The notes: generated from the letters alone by a model not told the origin. 64,000 bases of DNA from Veillonella sp. DNF00869 (GCF_001553345.1 NZ_KQ960765.1:31587-95586); one strand, 5' to 3'; counted from the stretch's first letter, positions 1-8,318 are shown. Numbers and translations are program-made.

Positions 1-30
1 TCGTCGGTTCAAATCCGATCGGGGTCGCCA
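1..30 (+). tRNA. 3' end of a tRNA, truncated by the window edge
   Basis: Only the T-arm (GTCGG stem, TTCAAAT loop), the 3' acceptor strand, a G discriminator base and an encoded CCA are visible. The anticodon lies outside the window, so the amino acid cannot be read. A G discriminator is typical of Asp and Asn tRNAs, which is only a hint. It is the first visible member of a tRNA cluster continuing to position 331. Confidence 0.75.
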
Positions 31-74
31 TTTTTTTTACCTATTTTTAAGCAAATATATCGATTTATATATTT

Positions 75-150
<76 letters not shown>

Positions 151-165
151 TATACATATCCTCAT

Positions 166-251
166 GCGGATGTGGTGGAATGGCAGACACGCCATCTTGA
201 GGGGGTGGTGAGCGTACGCTCGTATGGGTTCAAGTCCCATCATCCGCACCA
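166..251 (+). tRNA. tRNA-Leu (GAG)
   Basis: A class II tRNA of 86 nt with a long variable arm. The acceptor GCGGATG pairs with CATCCGC. The anticodon stem CCATC/GGTGG encloses the loop TTGAGGG, giving anticodon GAG. The 3' CCA is encoded. Confidence 0.93.
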
Positions 252-256
252 AACGA

Positions 257-331
257 GGGCCTATAGCTCAGGGGTAGAGCAACCGGCTCATAACCGGTCG
301 GTCCCTGGTTCAAATCCAGGTGGGCCCACCA
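257..331 (+). tRNA. tRNA with CAU anticodon (Ile2 or elongator Met)
   Basis: A complete cloverleaf with acceptor GGGCCTA/TGGGCCC, anticodon stem ACCGG/CCGGT, loop CTCATAA and encoded CCA. The paired first base and the lack of three G-C pairs in the anticodon stem argue against initiator tRNA. The GGCTCATAACCG region resembles the lysidine-modified Ile2 tRNA of Bacillus, but elongator Met cannot be excluded by eye. Confidence 0.9.
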
Positions 332-335
332 TAAG

Positions 336-365
336 AAACCATCTCACATTGTGAGATGGTTTTTG
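336..365 (+). terminator. Rho-independent terminator of the tRNA cluster
   Basis: A 12-bp perfect stem (AAACCATCTCAC with its complement) and a 3-nt loop run straight into a T tract, just after the CCA of the last tRNA. Confidence 0.9.
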
Positions 366-391
366 TTATCTATAGATGTTCATTGTATAAT
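363..391 (+). promoter_or_regulatory. Sigma-A promoter for trmK
   Basis: TTGTTA at 363-368, a 17-bp spacer and a perfect TATAAT at 386-391. The -35 lies in the T tail of the tRNA terminator. It places the start point near 398, which excludes upstream in-frame ATGs and supports the start codon at 411. Confidence 0.75.
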
Positions 392-410
392 GAAAGAGAA
401 GATTACAGAT

Positions 411-1094
411 ATGGCACTTTCAAAACGATTAGAACAAGTATTACATATGATTCCACAATGTCAAACGGTGGCAGATGTGGGTACCGATCATGGGTATTTA
501 GCAGTGGCTTGCGTAGAAGAAAAAGTGGCTACACAAGTTATCGCTATTGATGTGAATCAAGGCCCTTTGGAATCTGCTAAAAGATTGGTAAAAGAACGGA
601 AATTAGAAAATTATATTACATGTAGATTAGGAGATGGATTAGCTGTCACAAAAGAGGGAGAAGTAGACTGCGCAGTCATTTGCGGCATGGGTGGAGAATT
701 GATGCAACACATCATTACGGTAGGTCCTGAATTGTTACATACCTATGTATTACAACCACAAAGCCATCGACGAGAGTTGAAACAATTTTTAGTAGATCAA
801 GGGTATGGCATTATTCAAGAAGCATGCTTAGTAGAGGGTAACCAATATTATGATATGTGGTTAGTACAACGAGGCGCTACTTCCGTGTATAATGAGCTAT
901 CTAGAGAATCGATGTTATGGGAATATGGTGCTTTGTTACAACAAGAACAATCTGAAGTTTGGATACAGCACATACAACGTAGAATTGAAACGTTGCAATC
1001 TATCCTACAACATATGCGTGATACAGCGAAATTTAGTGATGCTGTTCAGGTGATGGAACAAGAAATGAAGGCATTACAAGGTATTTTACAATAG
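411..1094 (+). CDS. trmK: tRNA (adenine(22)-N1)-methyltransferase TrmK
   Basis: TrmK uses S-adenosylmethionine to methylate N1 of adenine 22 in tRNA, in the cytoplasm. The 227-residue product opens with ALSKRLEQ followed by the SAM-binding motif I ADVGTDHGYL at residues 21-30, and has the family signature ICGMGGELM near residue 90. Both are typical of the COG2384/YqfN family. A longer reading frame reaches back to 351, but a -10 box at 386-391 would lie inside it, so the ATG at 411, preceded by AGAGAAG, is chosen. The next gene is a Nif3-family member, the same order as the trmK-yqfO pair of Bacillus, which supports the assignment. Confidence 0.92.
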   Translation: MALSKRLEQVLHMIPQCQTVADVGTDHGYLAVACVEEKVATQVIAIDVNQGPLESAKRLVKERKLENYITCRLGDGLAVTKEGEVDCAVICGMGGELMQHIITVGPELLHTYVLQPQSHRRELKQFLVDQGYGIIQEACLVEGNQYYDMWLVQRGATSVYNELSRESMLWEYGALLQQEQSEVWIQHIQRRIETLQSILQHMRDTAKFSDAVQVMEQEMKALQGILQ

Positions 1095-1186
1095 GTGCAG
1101 GTGAAACTTTCACCATTAAAAAAGTATAACCATTGATGAGTATGGAACGTTACATCATACCTTGAGATGGTGGATAGGAGGTATAT

Positions 1187-2296
1187 ATGGTAACTATGAA
1201 AGATATTGCTCAAGCCGTTGAAAGTCAAGCGCCATTGCAGTTGCAAGAGTCTTGGGATAATTGCGGATTACAAGTGGGATCTATGAGTTCAACTGTGCAA
1301 CGTGTGTTAACGGCATTAGATGTGACGCCAGAAGTAGTAGCAGAAGCGATAGAGCAACAGATAGATGCGATTGTGACACATCATCCAATGATTTTCAAAG
1401 GTATAAAATCTATCAACACTGATACGATGCAAGGTAAGATGATTGGTGATCTATTATGCCATACGATTAATGTGTATAGTGCGCATACGAATTTAGATGT
1501 TACAGCTGGTGGTCTTAATGACGAAGTGGCTATACGACTAGGGTTACAAGATATACAAGGGTTAGAAGAAACGGGACGTGACGTGGCTTATAAAGTGGCT
1601 GTCTATGTACCTATTACACATAGTGAACAACTTCGCCAAGCCATGGGCAACGCGGGGGCAGGTCATATCGGCGCGTACAGTCATTGCAGTTTTTCTGTTG
1701 CTGGAGAAGGAAGGTTCTTGCCCTTAGAAGGGACGAACCCTTTCATTGGTCAGGTAGGGGCAATTGAAACTGTACAGGAAGAACGAGTGGAAACGGTAGT
1801 GCCTAAAAAGCTATTAGGTCAGGTGTTAGCGGCTATGAAAGAAGCCCACCCGTATGAAGAAATTGCCTACGATATAGTAGCTTTAGAGAATGCGTATGAT
1901 GCACACTATATTGGTCGCATTGGCAATTTACCGCAATCACTATCGATAGGGGAGTTCAAAGAAGTATTACAATCTGCATTCCCTCATAGTACATTGCGTT
2001 GGGGTGGAGCTAAGCAATCATCCATTCAACGTATAGGTCTATGTACGGGTAGTGGAGCGGAGTTCATTAAGATAGCAGCTAAGCAAAAAGCAGATGTGTA
2101 TATTACTGGGGATGTCAAATACCATGATATGCAACTAGCAAAAGAATTAGGAATCACAGTAGTGGACGCGGGCCATTATGGTACAGAATACATGAGCCAA
2201 ACAGTATTGAAACGAATGATAGAAAGAATTTTCACAACTCAAGAAGTAGAGGTCATAGAAAGTAAAGTACAAAGAGATTTTTTCTTTGAAGTCTAA
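1187..2296 (+). CDS. Nif3-like dinuclear metal centre protein
   Basis: This 369-residue protein belongs to the Nif3/YqfO family (often labelled GTP cyclohydrolase 1 type 2). Its members bind two metal ions; their cellular role is not settled. The N-terminal half has the WDNCGLQVG motif (residues 23-31) and the metal-ligand motif VTHHPMIF (H65, H66). The C-terminal half carries GDVKYHD and DAGHYGTE, the remaining ligand motifs. Between them, about residues 128-230, lies the extra PII-like insert with EAHPYEE that marks the long YqfO subtype. A perfect TAGGAGG stands 6 nt before the ATG. It follows trmK by about 90 nt and is probably transcribed with it. Confidence 0.93.
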   Translation: MVTMKDIAQAVESQAPLQLQESWDNCGLQVGSMSSTVQRVLTALDVTPEVVAEAIEQQIDAIVTHHPMIFKGIKSINTDTMQGKMIGDLLCHTINVYSAHTNLDVTAGGLNDEVAIRLGLQDIQGLEETGRDVAYKVAVYVPITHSEQLRQAMGNAGAGHIGAYSHCSFSVAGEGRFLPLEGTNPFIGQVGAIETVQEERVETVVPKKLLGQVLAAMKEAHPYEEIAYDIVALENAYDAHYIGRIGNLPQSLSIGEFKEVLQSAFPHSTLRWGGAKQSSIQRIGLCTGSGAEFIKIAAKQKADVYITGDVKYHDMQLAKELGITVVDAGHYGTEYMSQTVLKRMIERIFTTQEVEVIESKVQRDFFFEV

Positions 2297-2314
2297 GCAC
2301 TTTCGGTTTATAAT
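2286..2314 (+). promoter_or_regulatory. Possible upstream promoter P1 of rnpB
   Basis: TTGAAG, a 17-bp spacer, then a perfect TATAAT at 2309-2314. The -35 overlaps the end of the Nif3-family gene. A transcript from here would carry about 40 nt of extra leader that would need processing. Confidence 0.6.
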
Positions 2315-2328
2315 GTATAAGAGAGGTA

Positions 2329-2357
2329 TTGACCCTCTAGGTGGTCTATGCTAGACT
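2329..2357 (+). promoter_or_regulatory. Proximal promoter P2 of rnpB
   Basis: TTGACC at 2329-2334, a 17-bp spacer and an extended -10 TGC-TAGACT ending at 2357. Its predicted start near 2364 coincides with the start of helix P1 of RNase P RNA, so it could make the mature 5' end without processing. Confidence 0.65.
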
Positions 2358-2710
2358 TAAACAGTAAGTATGAAAGGCGATTGCAAGTCTACTTGACTTG
2401 AGGAAAGTCCGAGCTCCATAGGGCAGGATGCCGGCTAACGGCCGGCGTGGGTGACCATAGGGAATAGTGCCACAGAAAAGTAAACCGCCACCTTCGGGTG
2501 GTAAGGGTGGAACGGTCGCGGTAAGAGCGCACCAGGTACATGGTAACATGTATGCTCGGTAAACCCCATCCGGAGCAAGGCCGAATAGGAAAGGGTTAAG
2601 GGTTGCCCGCCTACCTTTCGGGTTGTGCCGCTTGAGCGTATAGGCAACTATGCGCCTAGAAAGATAATCGCCACTGCGAAAGCAGGACAGAACTCGGCTT
2701 ATTGATTGCT
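2358..2710 (+). ncRNA. rnpB: RNase P RNA, class A
   Basis: The catalytic RNA that matures the 5' ends of pre-tRNAs. It contains the conserved GAGGAAAGTCCGAGCTC block near 2400, AGTGCCACAGAAA, the GGTAAACCCC block, and the 3' block ACAGAACTCGGCTTAT. P1 forms between CAGTAAG (about 2362) and CTTATTG (about 2698), and P2 between GGCGATT and AATCGCC. The architecture is the ancestral class A, as in E. coli, rather than the Bacillus class B. The 5' and 3' ends are estimated from P1 pairing and the following terminator. Confidence 0.95.
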
Positions 2711-2715
2711 TGCTC

Positions 2716-2742
2716 AAAACCGCTCTTCGGAGCGGTTTTGTT
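2716..2742 (+). terminator. rnpB terminator
   Basis: A 10-bp perfect stem AAAACCGCTC closed by a TTCG tetraloop, with the 3' arm ending in TTTT. It lies directly after RNase P helix P1. Confidence 0.9.
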
Positions 2743-2760
2743 ATTGTAGGAGGTATTGTG

Positions 2761-3078
2761 ATGAAACTAGAATCGATTAACAACTATGAAGATTTTAAAG
2801 CTGTTGTAAAAGGTGAGGATGAAATCGTCTTAGCTTGCTTTACAGCAGAATGGTGTTCTCCTTGTCAATCTATGAAAGAAGAACTGGATGTGTTACATGA
2901 TGAATTGCAAGGTGTAGCACGCATGATTGCTATTGATATTGACGTAGCTAAAGAGATTGCTTTAAAAGAAGATGTGCAAGGTGTACCAACAATTATCTGC
3001 TATAAAAAAGGAAAAGAGAAAGATCGCGTAGGAGGCTATAAGAAGGCAGCTTCTGTACGTAAATTATTGAAACTATAA
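2761..3078 (+). CDS. Thioredoxin-family protein
   Basis: A 105-residue cytoplasmic thioredoxin-fold protein expected to reduce protein disulphides. The redox site is WCSPC at residues 31-35, instead of the WCGPC of classical thioredoxin, and the cis-proline loop GVPT follows near residue 75. It has no signal peptide or membrane segment. A longer frame exists upstream but runs through the rnpB terminator; the ATG at 2761 has a strong AGGAGG 7 nt ahead. No reductase gene is adjacent. The serine in the active site may alter the redox potential, so it may be a dedicated rather than general thioredoxin. Confidence 0.9.
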   Translation: MKLESINNYEDFKAVVKGEDEIVLACFTAEWCSPCQSMKEELDVLHDELQGVARMIAIDIDVAKEIALKEDVQGVPTIICYKKGKEKDRVGGYKKAASVRKLLKL

Positions 3079-3145
3079 ATAGAGGATATAAAAATATTTT
3101 TACAAATTAGTGATTAATGTTCTATAGAAGGAATATCTTTCATGA

Positions 3146-3151
3146 TATACT
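3146..3151 (+). promoter_or_regulatory. -10 box of the hydrogenase operon
   Basis: TATACT preceded by TGA, an extended -10, with no good -35. A start near 3158 gives a leader of about 54 nt before the GTG at 3212 and would exclude the upstream ATG at 3152, which has no ribosome site. Confidence 0.5.
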
Positions 3152-3211
3152 ATGGATAGTATATCAATTTGTAGAGATGCTATAAAGTTATTGCAAGAAA
3201 GGGACTTTTTT

Positions 3212-4354
3212 GTGAAAGAATCATTGAATAGTCTTTGGAATCTATTCCAAGAGCGTAAATTAAGCCGACGTACTTTTATGAAATCCTGTGTAGCTTTAAC
3301 TGCTATTTTAGGGTTGCCGCCAGCATTGACCAATAAAGTCGTGGCAGCGGCAGAAACAAAAGAATTACCTACGGTGATTTGGTTGCATGGTCATGAATGT
3401 ACAGGATGTGACGAATCTTTCATTCGATCTACATCGCCTTTCGCATCTGATGTGATTTTAAATATGATTGCCTTAGAGTATGATGATACCTTGGCTGCCG
3501 CAGCAGGGGAACCATTTGAACATCATTTACATCACTTGTTAGAAAGTAAAAAAGGTAAGTATGTATTGGCTGTTGAAGGTGGCGTTCCATTGGATGAAAA
3601 TGGATCCTACTGCCAAGTTGGTGGACGTCCATTTGTAGATGTATTGAAAGAATGCGCTGAAGGGGCTGCTTTCATCATCGAATATGGATCTTGTGCAGCT
3701 TGGGGCGGTATTCAAGCGGCAAAACCGAACCCAACGAATACAGTATCTGTTTCTTCTATTGTAAAAGGTAAAAAAATCATTAAAGTACCTGGATGCCCTC
3801 CAATTCCAGAGGTCATGACTGGTGTGATCATGCATTATGCTTTATTTGGCGAAATTCCACCTCTTGATGTAGAAGGAAGACCAAAACAATTCTATGGCAA
3901 TCGTATCCATGATACATGCTATCGTCGTCCTTTCTTTGATTCTGGATTGTTTGTGGAACATTTTGATGATGATGCATCGAAAGCTGGTTGGTGTCTATAT
4001 AAAGTAGGTTGCCGTGGACCAGAAACATATAACTCTTGTGGTAATTTGCGTTGGTGGAATGGGTTGTCCTATCCAATTCAATCTGGACATGGTTGTATTG
4101 GTTGCTCTGAAAAGGGATTCTGGGACAATGATAACTTTTACCAACGATTGCCTCATATTCATACCCCAAACACCATCACCGATGTCGATACATTAGGAAC
4201 AGTGGCAGGATTTGGTGCTTTTGGTGCTGTAGTGGCTCATGGTGGTATTACCTTGGCAAAACATAAATATGATTCTATTCAAGAAGAGAAGAAATATTTA
4301 GCAGAACAAGAAGCAAAACAAAAAGAAGTGGAACAGAAAGGTAGTGACCAATAA
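3212..4354 (+). CDS. hyaA: [NiFe] uptake hydrogenase, small subunit
   Basis: The iron-sulphur electron-transfer subunit of a membrane-bound group 1 uptake hydrogenase. The 380-residue product has a Tat signal with SRRTFMK at residues 18-24 and a hydrophobic stretch ending near AAAE. The proximal cluster site is ECTGC (C63, C66), with GSCAAWGG and PGCPP; the distal and medial cluster cysteines (CRGP, NSCGN, GHGCIGCSE) follow. A C-terminal hydrophobic helix near residues 315-340 should anchor it to the periplasmic face. The two extra cysteines of oxygen-tolerant hydrogenases are both glycine here, so it is of the standard oxygen-sensitive kind. The GTG at 3212 has AAAGGG at good distance. Its stop overlaps the next start by one base. 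Confidence 0.95.
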   Translation: MKESLNSLWNLFQERKLSRRTFMKSCVALTAILGLPPALTNKVVAAAETKELPTVIWLHGHECTGCDESFIRSTSPFASDVILNMIALEYDDTLAAAAGEPFEHHLHHLLESKKGKYVLAVEGGVPLDENGSYCQVGGRPFVDVLKECAEGAAFIIEYGSCAAWGGIQAAKPNPTNTVSVSSIVKGKKIIKVPGCPPIPEVMTGVIMHYALFGEIPPLDVEGRPKQFYGNRIHDTCYRRPFFDSGLFVEHFDDDASKAGWCLYKVGCRGPETYNSCGNLRWWNGLSYPIQSGHGCIGCSEKGFWDNDNFYQRLPHIHTPNTITDVDTLGTVAGFGAFGAVVAHGGITLAKHKYDSIQEEKKYLAEQEAKQKEVEQKGSDQ

Positions 4355-6255
4355 TGAAACGAGTTGTAGTCGATCCAGTGACCCGTATTGAAGGTCACTT
4401 ACGTGTAGAAGTTAGTGTTGATGAAGCAACAGGTCAAGTACAAGATGCCCTATCCAGTGGTACAGCTTGGCGTGGAATTGAATTAGTAGCTAAAAATCGT
4501 GACCCTCGAGATGTATGGGCTTTTGTGCAACGCATATGTGGAGTATGTACCTCTACGCATGCCTTAGCAGCTCTTCGTGCTGTAGAAGATGCATTGGGGA
4601 TTCAAATTCCTAAAAATGCCAATTATATTCGTAATATGATGCATAGTTGTTTAGATGTACATGATCATATTGTGCATTTTTATCATTTACATGCTCTTGA
4701 CTGGGTAAGTCCAGTAGAGGCATTGAAAGCAGATCCTAAGAAAACTGCAGAATTGCAACAACAAGTCTTAGACACATACAATGTGAGTGGATTACAACCA
4801 AAAGATTTGGAATCTGGCACATCTGCATACCCTAAGGAGTTCCCTAAAGGAAATGCTACGTATTATGCAGCGATCCAAACAAAAGTGAAAAAAATTGTAG
4901 AAAGTGGTCAATTAGGTATTTTCTCCGCCCAATGGTGGGATCACCCAGACTATCAATTATTGCCTCCAGAAGTGCATTTGATGGCCATTTCCCACTATTT
5001 GACAATCTTGGATCGTCAACGTGATATTGTGACACCACATGTTATTTTCGGTGGCAAAAACCCACATCCTCATTACATTGTAGGTGGTATGCCTTGCTCT
5101 ATTTCCATGGATGATATGAATGCACCTGTCAATGCGGCTCGTTTGGCAAGTGTGGATGAATCTATTTCCTTGGCAAAAGATTTGGTGAATTATTTCTACT
5201 TGCCTGACTTATTAGCGATTGGTCATTTATATGTAAAAGCTGGTATGGTAGACGGCGGCGGATTGGCGAAAAAACGCGTGTTAGCTTATGGTGGCTATCC
5301 AGATGATACGTTCACTGGTATCAGCAACGGCGATTATTTCAAAAAAGCTCTGGTTCGTGCAAACGGTGTAGTAGAGAACTTTGAGCTTGGCTGGGAAAAA
5401 GCAACATTTACAGCACTAGAAGGGGAAGATTTGATGAATCCTGACTTCTTGTCAGAAGAAATCAATCATTCTTGGTTTGAATATCCAAATGGGGAAACGT
5501 CTTTGCATCCAACAGAAGGTGTGACAAAACCTGCTTTCACAGGTCCTAAAACGGGAACAAATAAAAAATGGGAATTCTTGGATGAAGAGAAAAAATATTC
5601 TTGGATTAAATCTCCTACATTCAAAGGAAAAGCCTGCGAAGTGGGCCCATTGGCAAAATATATCGTTGTCTATGTAAAAGTAAAACAAGGCATCATCAAA
5701 GACCCAACTTGGGCTGAGAAAATGATGGTGGACCAAATTGATGCCGTATCTAAAGTGCTAGGTGTACCAGCACATGTGTGGATGTGTTCCACAGTGGGCC
5801 GTACAGCAGCTCGTGGTTTAGATGCACAAGTGGCAGCTAACTTGAGCCAACATTTCTACAATCGCTTGATTGAAAATATCAAAACCGGTGATACTGTAGT
5901 GGCGGACACGCGTAAATTCGATCCTAATACTTGGCCAAAAAAGGCAAAAGGTGTAGGTGTATTAGATGCACCTCGTGGTGGCTTAGGTCATTGGTGTGTC
6001 ATCAAAGATGGTCGTGTAGACAATTATCAATGTATCGTACCAACGACTTGGAATGCATGCCCTAAAACGATTGCTGGCGAACATGGTGCATATGAAGCAA
6101 ATATGATGGATACAAAAGTTAAAATTGCAGATAAACCATTGGAAATTTTAAAAGGGATTCATTCCTTTGACCCTTGCTTAGCATGTGCGACGCACTTGTA
6201 CAATAAAAAGGGTGAAAAAATAGTGTCTGTCAATACAGATGCCCTATGTAAATAG
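4354..6255 (+). CDS. hyaB: [NiFe] uptake hydrogenase, large subunit
   Basis: The catalytic subunit that splits H2 at the nickel-iron centre; 633 residues. The nickel ligands lie in RICGVC (C62, C65) and in the C-terminal DPCLACATH (C608, C611, H614). About 19 residues follow that His, matching the peptide removed by the maturation protease once nickel is in place. It has no export signal, as expected for a subunit that leaves through the Tat system bound to the small subunit. It starts in a one-base overlap with hyaA, implying coupled translation and balanced subunits. Confidence 0.97.
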   Translation: MKRVVVDPVTRIEGHLRVEVSVDEATGQVQDALSSGTAWRGIELVAKNRDPRDVWAFVQRICGVCTSTHALAALRAVEDALGIQIPKNANYIRNMMHSCLDVHDHIVHFYHLHALDWVSPVEALKADPKKTAELQQQVLDTYNVSGLQPKDLESGTSAYPKEFPKGNATYYAAIQTKVKKIVESGQLGIFSAQWWDHPDYQLLPPEVHLMAISHYLTILDRQRDIVTPHVIFGGKNPHPHYIVGGMPCSISMDDMNAPVNAARLASVDESISLAKDLVNYFYLPDLLAIGHLYVKAGMVDGGGLAKKRVLAYGGYPDDTFTGISNGDYFKKALVRANGVVENFELGWEKATFTALEGEDLMNPDFLSEEINHSWFEYPNGETSLHPTEGVTKPAFTGPKTGTNKKWEFLDEEKKYSWIKSPTFKGKACEVGPLAKYIVVYVKVKQGIIKDPTWAEKMMVDQIDAVSKVLGVPAHVWMCSTVGRTAARGLDAQVAANLSQHFYNRLIENIKTGDTVVADTRKFDPNTWPKKAKGVGVLDAPRGGLGHWCVIKDGRVDNYQCIVPTTWNACPKTIAGEHGAYEANMMDTKVKIADKPLEILKGIHSFDPCLACATHLYNKKGEKIVSVNTDALCK

Positions 6256-6268
6256 GAGGAGGCTATCT

Positions 6269-6985
6269 ATGTTACCGTTAAATAAAAAGCCCTATCGCGT
6301 ATTTAGTTTATGGCTTCGTATTTTCCATTGGACTATGGTGCTCTGTGTAACGGCTCTATTCTGGACTGGCTTGTATATCGGGAATCCAGGATTCCAAGCT
6401 ACACCAGGTAGTGTGGAACCGACTATTGCTGTAGGCGGTTGGTTCTCTATGGAAATGATTCGTAAGATTCACTTCATTGCAGCCTTTATCTTAATTGCAT
6501 CTTTTGTATTCCGTATTTACGGAGGCATTCGCTATCGAGGGGATCGCTTATTCCCAAGATTTCATAAAAAAAGTTATTGGGTTGGTATTTGGGATACTAT
6601 GAAGCATTACATGATGTTGCCACAACAACGGGAGCATCGTTTCTTGCGTAATTCTTTAGCGCGTACTAGTTATGTGGGCGTCTATGTAATGATGTTCTTA
6701 GAAATTTCTACAGGACTTGCTATGTATGCCCAAGTTTATCCTGATACATGGGTGGCACAAATTTTTAATCCAGTGAACTTATTATTTACGGAATATCAAG
6801 TGCATATGATTCATCATTATATTGCTTGGGGATTCTTGTTATTTACAATTATTCACGTATATTTGGCATTCCGTGAAGATGTTATGGAAGAATCTGGAGA
6901 AGTATCTAGTATGGTTTCAGGTATGAAATTTTATCCTACAGATCCAGAAGATATAGAGGACTTATATGGACCAAATAAAAAGTAA
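6269..6985 (+). CDS. hyaC: Ni/Fe-hydrogenase b-type cytochrome subunit
   Basis: A 238-residue diheme cytochrome b that takes electrons from the small subunit and passes them to the (mena)quinone pool. Four transmembrane segments can be seen, near residues 17-37, 60-80, 125-145 and 180-203, with histidines in FHWTM, IHFIAAF and MIHHYIAWGF as likely heme ligands. The start at 6269 follows a long AGGAGGAGG. The 3' end overlaps the next gene by 20 nt. Its presence makes this a respiratory uptake enzyme, perhaps feeding fumarate or nitrate reduction; the acceptor is an inference. Confidence 0.93.
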   Translation: MLPLNKKPYRVFSLWLRIFHWTMVLCVTALFWTGLYIGNPGFQATPGSVEPTIAVGGWFSMEMIRKIHFIAAFILIASFVFRIYGGIRYRGDRLFPRFHKKSYWVGIWDTMKHYMMLPQQREHRFLRNSLARTSYVGVYVMMFLEISTGLAMYAQVYPDTWVAQIFNPVNLLFTEYQVHMIHHYIAWGFLLFTIIHVYLAFREDVMEESGEVSSMVSGMKFYPTDPEDIEDLYGPNKK

Positions 6986-7475
6986 TCCCATTGTATTATT
7001 AGGGGTAGGCAATATTTTGCTTACTGATGAGGGATTCGGTGTCCATGTGGTGAACCAATTACAGGAGGATTATGTATTTAATCCTCCTATTACCATTCTA
7101 GATGGAGGCACCATGGGCATGGAATTGCTTACGTATATGCGGGGTATGACAAAACTATTATTAGTGGATGCCATCAATGGTGGTGATGTGCCAGGCACAG
7201 TATATGAGTTTCCTCATGAGGAAATGAATAGTTATTTTACTGAAGCTATTTCTGTGCATGAAGTGGGGATGCAAGATATTTTACGTATTCGTGCATTACA
7301 AGAAGATCCTTTAGAAGATGCCGTTGTCATCGGTGTAGAACCTGAAAGTTTAGAATTAGGCCTTACCTTGAGTGATTCCACACAAGCTGCGGTAGCAGAA
7401 GTGAAAGAACGAGTGCTGAGGGTTTTATCTAATTGGCATGTAACAGCTAGTCCTGTGAGTGGAAAAGAAGAATAG
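6966..7475 (+). CDS. hyaD: Hydrogenase maturation protease
   Basis: An endopeptidase (family M52, HyaD/HybD/HupD) that removes the C-terminal peptide of the large subunit after nickel insertion; 169 residues. The glycine-rich start GVGNILLTDEGFGVH (residues 13-27) contains the metal-sensing Glu (E22), DGGTMG holds the conserved Asp (D46), and SVHEVGM near residue 96 carries the His. It overlaps hyaC by 20 nt with AGAGGA before the ATG. Its specificity is expected to be for the adjacent HyaB. Confidence 0.95.
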   Translation: MDQIKSNPIVLLGVGNILLTDEGFGVHVVNQLQEDYVFNPPITILDGGTMGMELLTYMRGMTKLLLVDAINGGDVPGTVYEFPHEEMNSYFTEAISVHEVGMQDILRIRALQEDPLEDAVVIGVEPESLELGLTLSDSTQAAVAEVKERVLRVLSNWHVTASPVSGKEE

Positions 7476-7519
7476 ACTGCTACATACTATAAACTGTAAT
7501 AATTTGATAAGGAGATTCT

Positions 7520-7897
7520 ATGCAAAATGAATTTGGCCGTGTAAAAGCGGTGTTTCAAGAATTGAAAAATGCTATGCAGCACTTGCGTCAAACAGGAGAA
7601 ACCTATACGATTTATGTGGAAAATACAGGTCTCACTATGGAAGAGCAAGTGGAAGTATTGGAAACATTGGGACGTGGTGATGTGACGATCCATCTGAAAG
7701 ATACAGATCAACCAGTAGAATGGTATGAGTCTACGATTCGTGGTGTATGGATTGGCACCTTCCGTAATGGTCGCGATGAAGCGATACTCTATACGATTGA
7801 AGTATGTCGTTACCCAGAGTTAGCAGGCGCTTATGATGAAGATATCATTGGAGGAGAAGCCGATTTACAAGAGTGGATAGAAGCAGCTGACCTATAG
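7520..7897 (+). CDS. HupH_C-domain hydrogenase accessory protein
   Basis: This 125-residue protein matches the C-terminal domain found in HyaF and HupH. The recognisable core is VLETLGRGDVTIHL (about residues 47-60) followed by ESTIRGVWIGTFRN, as in other HupH_C proteins (ETLGxGxV ... GVW). The N-terminal domain of full-length HyaF (about 280 residues) is missing, so this is a short form. It is the last gene of the hydrogenase operon, 44 nt after hyaD with AAGGAGA before the ATG. HupH proteins are thought to help maturation of the iron-sulphur subunit; the exact role of the short form is unknown. Confidence 0.75.
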   Translation: MQNEFGRVKAVFQELKNAMQHLRQTGETYTIYVENTGLTMEEQVEVLETLGRGDVTIHLKDTDQPVEWYESTIRGVWIGTFRNGRDEAILYTIEVCRYPELAGAYDEDIIGGEADLQEWIEAADL

Positions 7898-7937
7898 TGG
7901 GTATGATTGTCTATAATAAATGTTACATATATGGCTG

Positions 7938-7987
7938 GAAATAACCTATATTTGCTATATCAATAAATCATAGGTAGCACTATTTCC
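7938..7987 (+). repeat. Imperfect stem-loop downstream of the hydrogenase operon
   Basis: GGAAATA-ACCTAT at about 7938-7950 pairs with ATAGGT-(AGCAC)-TATTTCC at about 7970-7987, giving two helices of 6-7 bp separated by a 5-nt bulge. There is no T tract, so it is not a simple terminator. It could be a 3' stabiliser or a processing site. Confidence 0.4.
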
Positions 7988-8016
7988 ATAAGAAAATATA
8001 TAAAATAGCATAAATA

Positions 8017-8051
8017 AAACTCTCTTATTATGATTTAATGAGAGAGTTTTT
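8017..8051 (+). terminator. Terminator of the hydrogenase operon
   Basis: Stem AAAACTCTCT/AGAGAGTTTT with a 14-nt AT-rich loop and a T tail. Confidence 0.75.
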
Positions 8052-8288
8052 CAGTTTATAGAGGTATATTTTGTGTGTAAACATAGTAGTTTTTAGTAGG
8101 AAATAATGTATTGAGAAGATTAAATATATGTGTATTTTAAATGGTTTATAAAGGGTGGATATTTGTCCATATAAGGAATGAACCATGGGATTTAAGAATA
8201 CCTTAGAAATAGAGAACTATATGCATTTACCATTAAATGATAATAAATTCTATCATAATAAACAGTTATAGTACCTATTCTTAAAGAA

Positions 8289-8318
8289 TTGAAAAAGATA
8301 AGGTAATGGTGATACAAT
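8289..8318 (+). promoter_or_regulatory. Fumarase promoter
   Basis: TTGAAA at 8289-8294, an 18-bp spacer, and an extended -10 TGA-TACAAT at 8313-8318, some 47 nt before the TTG start. Confidence 0.65.

Noticed and set aside
2710..2760. Extended N-terminus of the thioredoxin-like protein
   Set aside because: The extra codons lie in the rnpB terminator; a strong AGGAGG supports the ATG at 2761.
2346..2783. 145-codon frame on the minus strand
   Set aside because: It is wholly antisense to the RNase P RNA, crosses its terminator, and has no recognisable protein features.
3152..3211. Upstream ATG start of the hydrogenase small subunit
   Set aside because: There is no ribosome site near it and it lies inside the probable promoter; the GTG at 3212 has a good site and gives a normal Tat leader length.
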